Assembly: GCA_003550325.1 (NCBI GenBank)
Contig: QKWP01001959.1
Coordinates: 22,500-86,499 of the forward strand
Length of the DNA: 64,000 nt
From: Gigaspora rosea
Taxonomy: Eukaryota > Glomeromycota > Glomeromycetes > Diversisporales > Gigasporaceae
Reading direction: 5' to 3'
The notes beneath the pieces were generated by a model that searched no databases, was not told the DNA's origin, and was given only the letters and a program-made list of their open reading frames with translations. Every line of letters starts with the position of its first letter. The stretch's first letter is position 1. Shown piece after piece: positions 61,110 through 64,000 of the stretch. The position numbers were made by a program, and so were the translations under genes.

Positions 61110-63089
61110 TTATTTTTTAAGCTAGCTCTTCTGATAAAAAATATTTTTTTCTGATCAAAAAATACTAGTAATACAAATATAGCTTATATATAATAGCAGC
61201 CAAAGAAAAATCTTATATATCAAATAAGCCCATATAATCTGTAAGTACAAAAGTTTATTATAAGTTTATTTAAACCGTTTAGATTATGCTTTAAAAACTT
61301 TGTTAGCTTATTTTAAAAAAATTAACCAAATAGTATATAAATTTTAGCAACTTATATACTAGATAAATAGACATGAAGAATCACAACTTATATTGTATAA
61401 GACATATCTGATGCTAGTAATAGGGATGCATTAGTCTGGTCCAGTCCTAGTTCTAGTCAAACTATTACCAATAGAATCTTCGGTCCAGGTCTAGTTCATC
61501 CTCGGTCCTCAAACGGTCCTTTTAATTTATTGGTCAAAATGACATAATTACTATTGTCAGATATAAACAAACATCAGATAATTTGTGTTACACCTAATCA
61601 AGCAATTTTAGTGTTACAAGCTGGCTAGAGCAGCCACAGCTAAAGCAGCTTAGCCGGCTAAGCCAGCTGATATAAGTGTATTGGCTAACTAATATGGCTG
61701 AGGGTATACCATTTACATAATAAATATATATAATAATAGATCAAATCAAATACAAATTTATATCCAAACTTTAATTATTGATACAGCAATAATAAATGTT
61801 TGCAGAATTGTTAGAGGTATGTGCCAAAAGACTTCTATTCAAAAGCAAACTTTTTTATTTTGTATTGAGTTTTTTATATATCATATAAATTAAATCTAAT
61901 TAAAATACTTCCAGATCTCTGAAAAATCTGTCATATTTTAGTACATTAAAGCATTTTTTATTATAGTTAGAAAATCAGAAATAAAGATATAATATTATGA
62001 TTTTTCTTATAAAAGTTAAGGTTCTATATTTCAACAAGTTAATGTGTCACACTAATGTAGTGAGCCTAGCATGGTGGACATTCGATTTGCTTGGCTTGAA
62101 GATCACTAGATTATATAATATAGAAAAATTTTTTAAAGTAACCCTTACTATGAAAAACCACATTGTTAATTGGCAACTTATAATTTCACTTTATAAAATT
62201 TTTTTAAAACATACTATAATGTTCTTTGGCTCTTTGTACGTCTTCTGTAAAAAAAGATCAGTATAGATCAAATATCTCAAAAAACTTTATTTAGAGAGCA
62301 AATTTAGCAAGTAATACGGTAATACAGTAAATAATGAATAAGTTAATTGGGTATTAATTGTTATACTATATAAACTTTTTTTTTTTGCTTTCAAACTGCA
62401 ACTGGCGATATGGTAGTACCTCACCAACCAATAGCATTCAGATCCAGATACTTTTGGAAGTTGTGGTACAGACTGATCAATAATCTTTGAATGAATTTTT
62501 CTTGAGTAAAAAAAAAACTTAAATTACTATTTACAAAGGCGAGTATATTTAATATTTCCAATAGATTAAGAAAAGTTGATTTCACAAACCTTACTAAATA
62601 TATAATATATTTTGACTTGTGAGTTAAATAACTCCAATGGAAAAGGAACTGTTAAATTGCATGAGAGATACGTTTTTCTCTTTGGGAGAATTACACAGGA
62701 CTAGTCCAGTTTGTCACTTTTTCACTTAAAATATTATTGTGATCCACCGGTTAAGAGATGTCTGGTCGCAAAGAAGACCATTAATTCCTCAGTAATAGAG
62801 GCTTTTCAGGAAAAGCAAGTAATTGTAGTTAAAAGGTCAGTACTGGAATAGCTAAAAAATTTATTTTTTGGTTTTTCTTTTAAAACTATACTTGTTCAAT
62901 TCCTGTTATTTTAACCAAGGTCAAACTTTATATACTGATAAAGAAAGGTAAATTTGTAAATTTTTATTTAAAATTACTATTATTTATTATTGACTGAATT
63001 TTTGTCAACAAATTTGAATAAGAATAGTGTTAACAACCTTAGATAAGAATTAATGATCATGAAATGCATGAACTTGAATGTGTAAGTTA
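61110..63089. other. Intergenic, no gene seen
   Basis: A lone hAT-style end, TAGGGATGCATTAGTCTGG with GGTCC/CTAGTC units, lies at about 61423-61525, and a GGCTAAGCCAGCT-type cluster at 61620-61675. The right terminus is not found. The frame at 61997-62266 has no recognisable feature. Confidence 0.5.
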
Positions 63090-63242
63090 GAGCAGTGTCA
63101 TTAATCACCTGATTATTTTTTATCAGAGGCCTATCCCCCCTCCCTCTTCCTTAATATATAAATAGTTAGGTTCTTATATATAATTTTAACTTTTTTTACC
63201 CCCCTCCCCCCCTAAAAAATCACCTGATTTTTGTTACTCCCC
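63090..63242. mobile_element. Harbinger/Tourist-like MITE, family A copy 2
   Basis: A 153-bp near twin of 2546-2696, flanked by TTA (63087-63089, 63243-63245). Begins GAGCAGTGTCATTAATCACC and ends TTTTTGTTACTCCCC. The different flanking triplet (TTA here, TAA there) shows independent insertion. Confidence 0.85.
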
Positions 63243-63762
63243 TTATGGTTTATTTTTACTTGAGTTATTATTTGGTCTGTAAAACAATTTTTGTAAGACA
63301 TTAGCATTAATTGTATTGATTCCAGATTTCTTATTTTCCAACACGTATATTTAAGTTGCAACTATAGGTAATCTTTTTTTTTTATAAACATATATATAAT
63401 AATTTCAGCAATTTCAATATGCAAAATGTGAAAAAACAGACACGTATATTTAATATGCTCTTTTGTACATTATATTAACTAGACAATATCAGGTACGTAG
63501 CCAATACGATGTATTACAGAAGTAAAGAATATAAAAAAAAAAGCATTTTGATCTTGATGAAACCATTTAATGTAACAGGCCATTAACAAACGATGGAAGT
63601 TGACAGCTTAATGCTGTGCTCTATTATTAGCGATTAATCTTCTTGGAGAAATTCAAATGACAATATTTCATAGCACATAATTCCAAGCTTAATTTTCATT
63701 TTAATATAACTAGGAAACGGATACCGTTAGTGTCCGAAGCCAAAAATAACAATTAATAAATA

Positions 63763-63911
63763 CAAGTTTACTTAGTGCAGTAAGTTAGAATTAATTGGTA
63801 AATTTTGTAAATTATAAGAGTTTATAGAATTTTATTAATAAAATTCTATAAAATCTTATAATTCACAAATTTTTATTAATTAATTCTTACTTTATGCACT
63901 AAGTAAACTTG
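63763..63911. mobile_element. Fully palindromic TA-flanked MITE
   Basis: A 149-bp near-perfect palindrome (CAAGTTTACTTAGTGC ends; centre at about 63837) bounded by TA. It has essentially no unpaired loop. It could be a Tc1/mariner-type MITE or simply a foldback duplication. Confidence 0.7.
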
Positions 63912-64000
63912 TACAATATCTAAAATACATCAAATTATTAGAATTATTTTTATTTTACTTGAAATTTGGAGAAAATATGCTTAAATTTGACTTTTTTGAT

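Overview
The window looks like a piece of a very AT-rich, intron-dense, transposon-rich fungal genome. The best guess is an arbuscular mycorrhizal (Glomeromycotina) or related early-diverging fungus. That guess rests on base composition, short GT-AG introns of roughly 60-200 bp and the mixture of fungal and animal-like housekeeping genes; it is inference, not a database match. There is one 178-base gap (617-794) and single Ns at 8136 and 60620.

Layout. 1-6 kb: a GC-rich degenerate repeat, the gap and a cluster of short non-autonomous DNA transposons (MITEs). 6.1-7.1 kb: part of an intron-containing gene of unknown function (minus). 8.6-11.3 kb: a double-FYVE endosomal tether of the Vac1/Pep7/rabenosyn-5 type (minus). 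12.5-13.4 kb: a BTB/T1-domain protein (plus), convergent with a bHLH transcription factor at 13.7-15.0 kb (minus). 16.8-19.6 kb: two decayed genes, an SLX1-type GIY-YIG nuclease and a Qa-SNARE/syntaxin. 20.3-24.3 kb: NOL11/Utp8-like ribosome-biogenesis factor (plus). 27.6-33.2 kb: TMEM94-like P-type-ATPase-related membrane protein (plus). 34.1-35.9 kb: mitochondrial stomatin-like protein 2 (plus). 36.1-36.3 kb: the broken 3' end of a thioredoxin reductase gene, cut by a repeat. 36.3-46.5 kb: a nested transposon island with two adjacent retroposons, several hAT-like and Harbinger-like MITEs, a near-complete Tc1 element and an AAA-ATPase fragment. 47.0-52.3 kb: PEX1, the peroxisomal AAA ATPase (minus). 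53-57.4 kb: LINE 3' ends, a large palindrome and a Mutator-like MITE. 57.4-64 kb: almost gene-free, with further MITEs and one probable assembly duplication.

The genes are unrelated housekeeping functions (endosome fusion, rRNA synthesis, ER membrane transport, mitochondrial membrane organisation, peroxisome import) and do not form a pathway or cluster. CACGTG boxes lie upstream of the bHLH gene, between the FYVE and BTB genes, and upstream of TMEM94 and PEX1. The bHLH protein has the His-Glu-Arg basic region expected of CACGTG binders.

The most unusual material is the transposon layer. By eye, 26 insertions can be delimited: 25 with target-site duplications (9 with 8 bp, 5 with TWA, 7 with TA, 1 with TTAA, 3 retroposons with about 15 bp), plus one Mutator-like element with a 9-bp duplication. 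Several of the 8-bp elements have interiors made almost wholly of one short degenerate unit, different in each element and mirrored in the two halves. MITEs also sit just upstream of NOL11, STOML2 and PEX1, and one lies in a PEX1 intron 20 bp from the splice donor.
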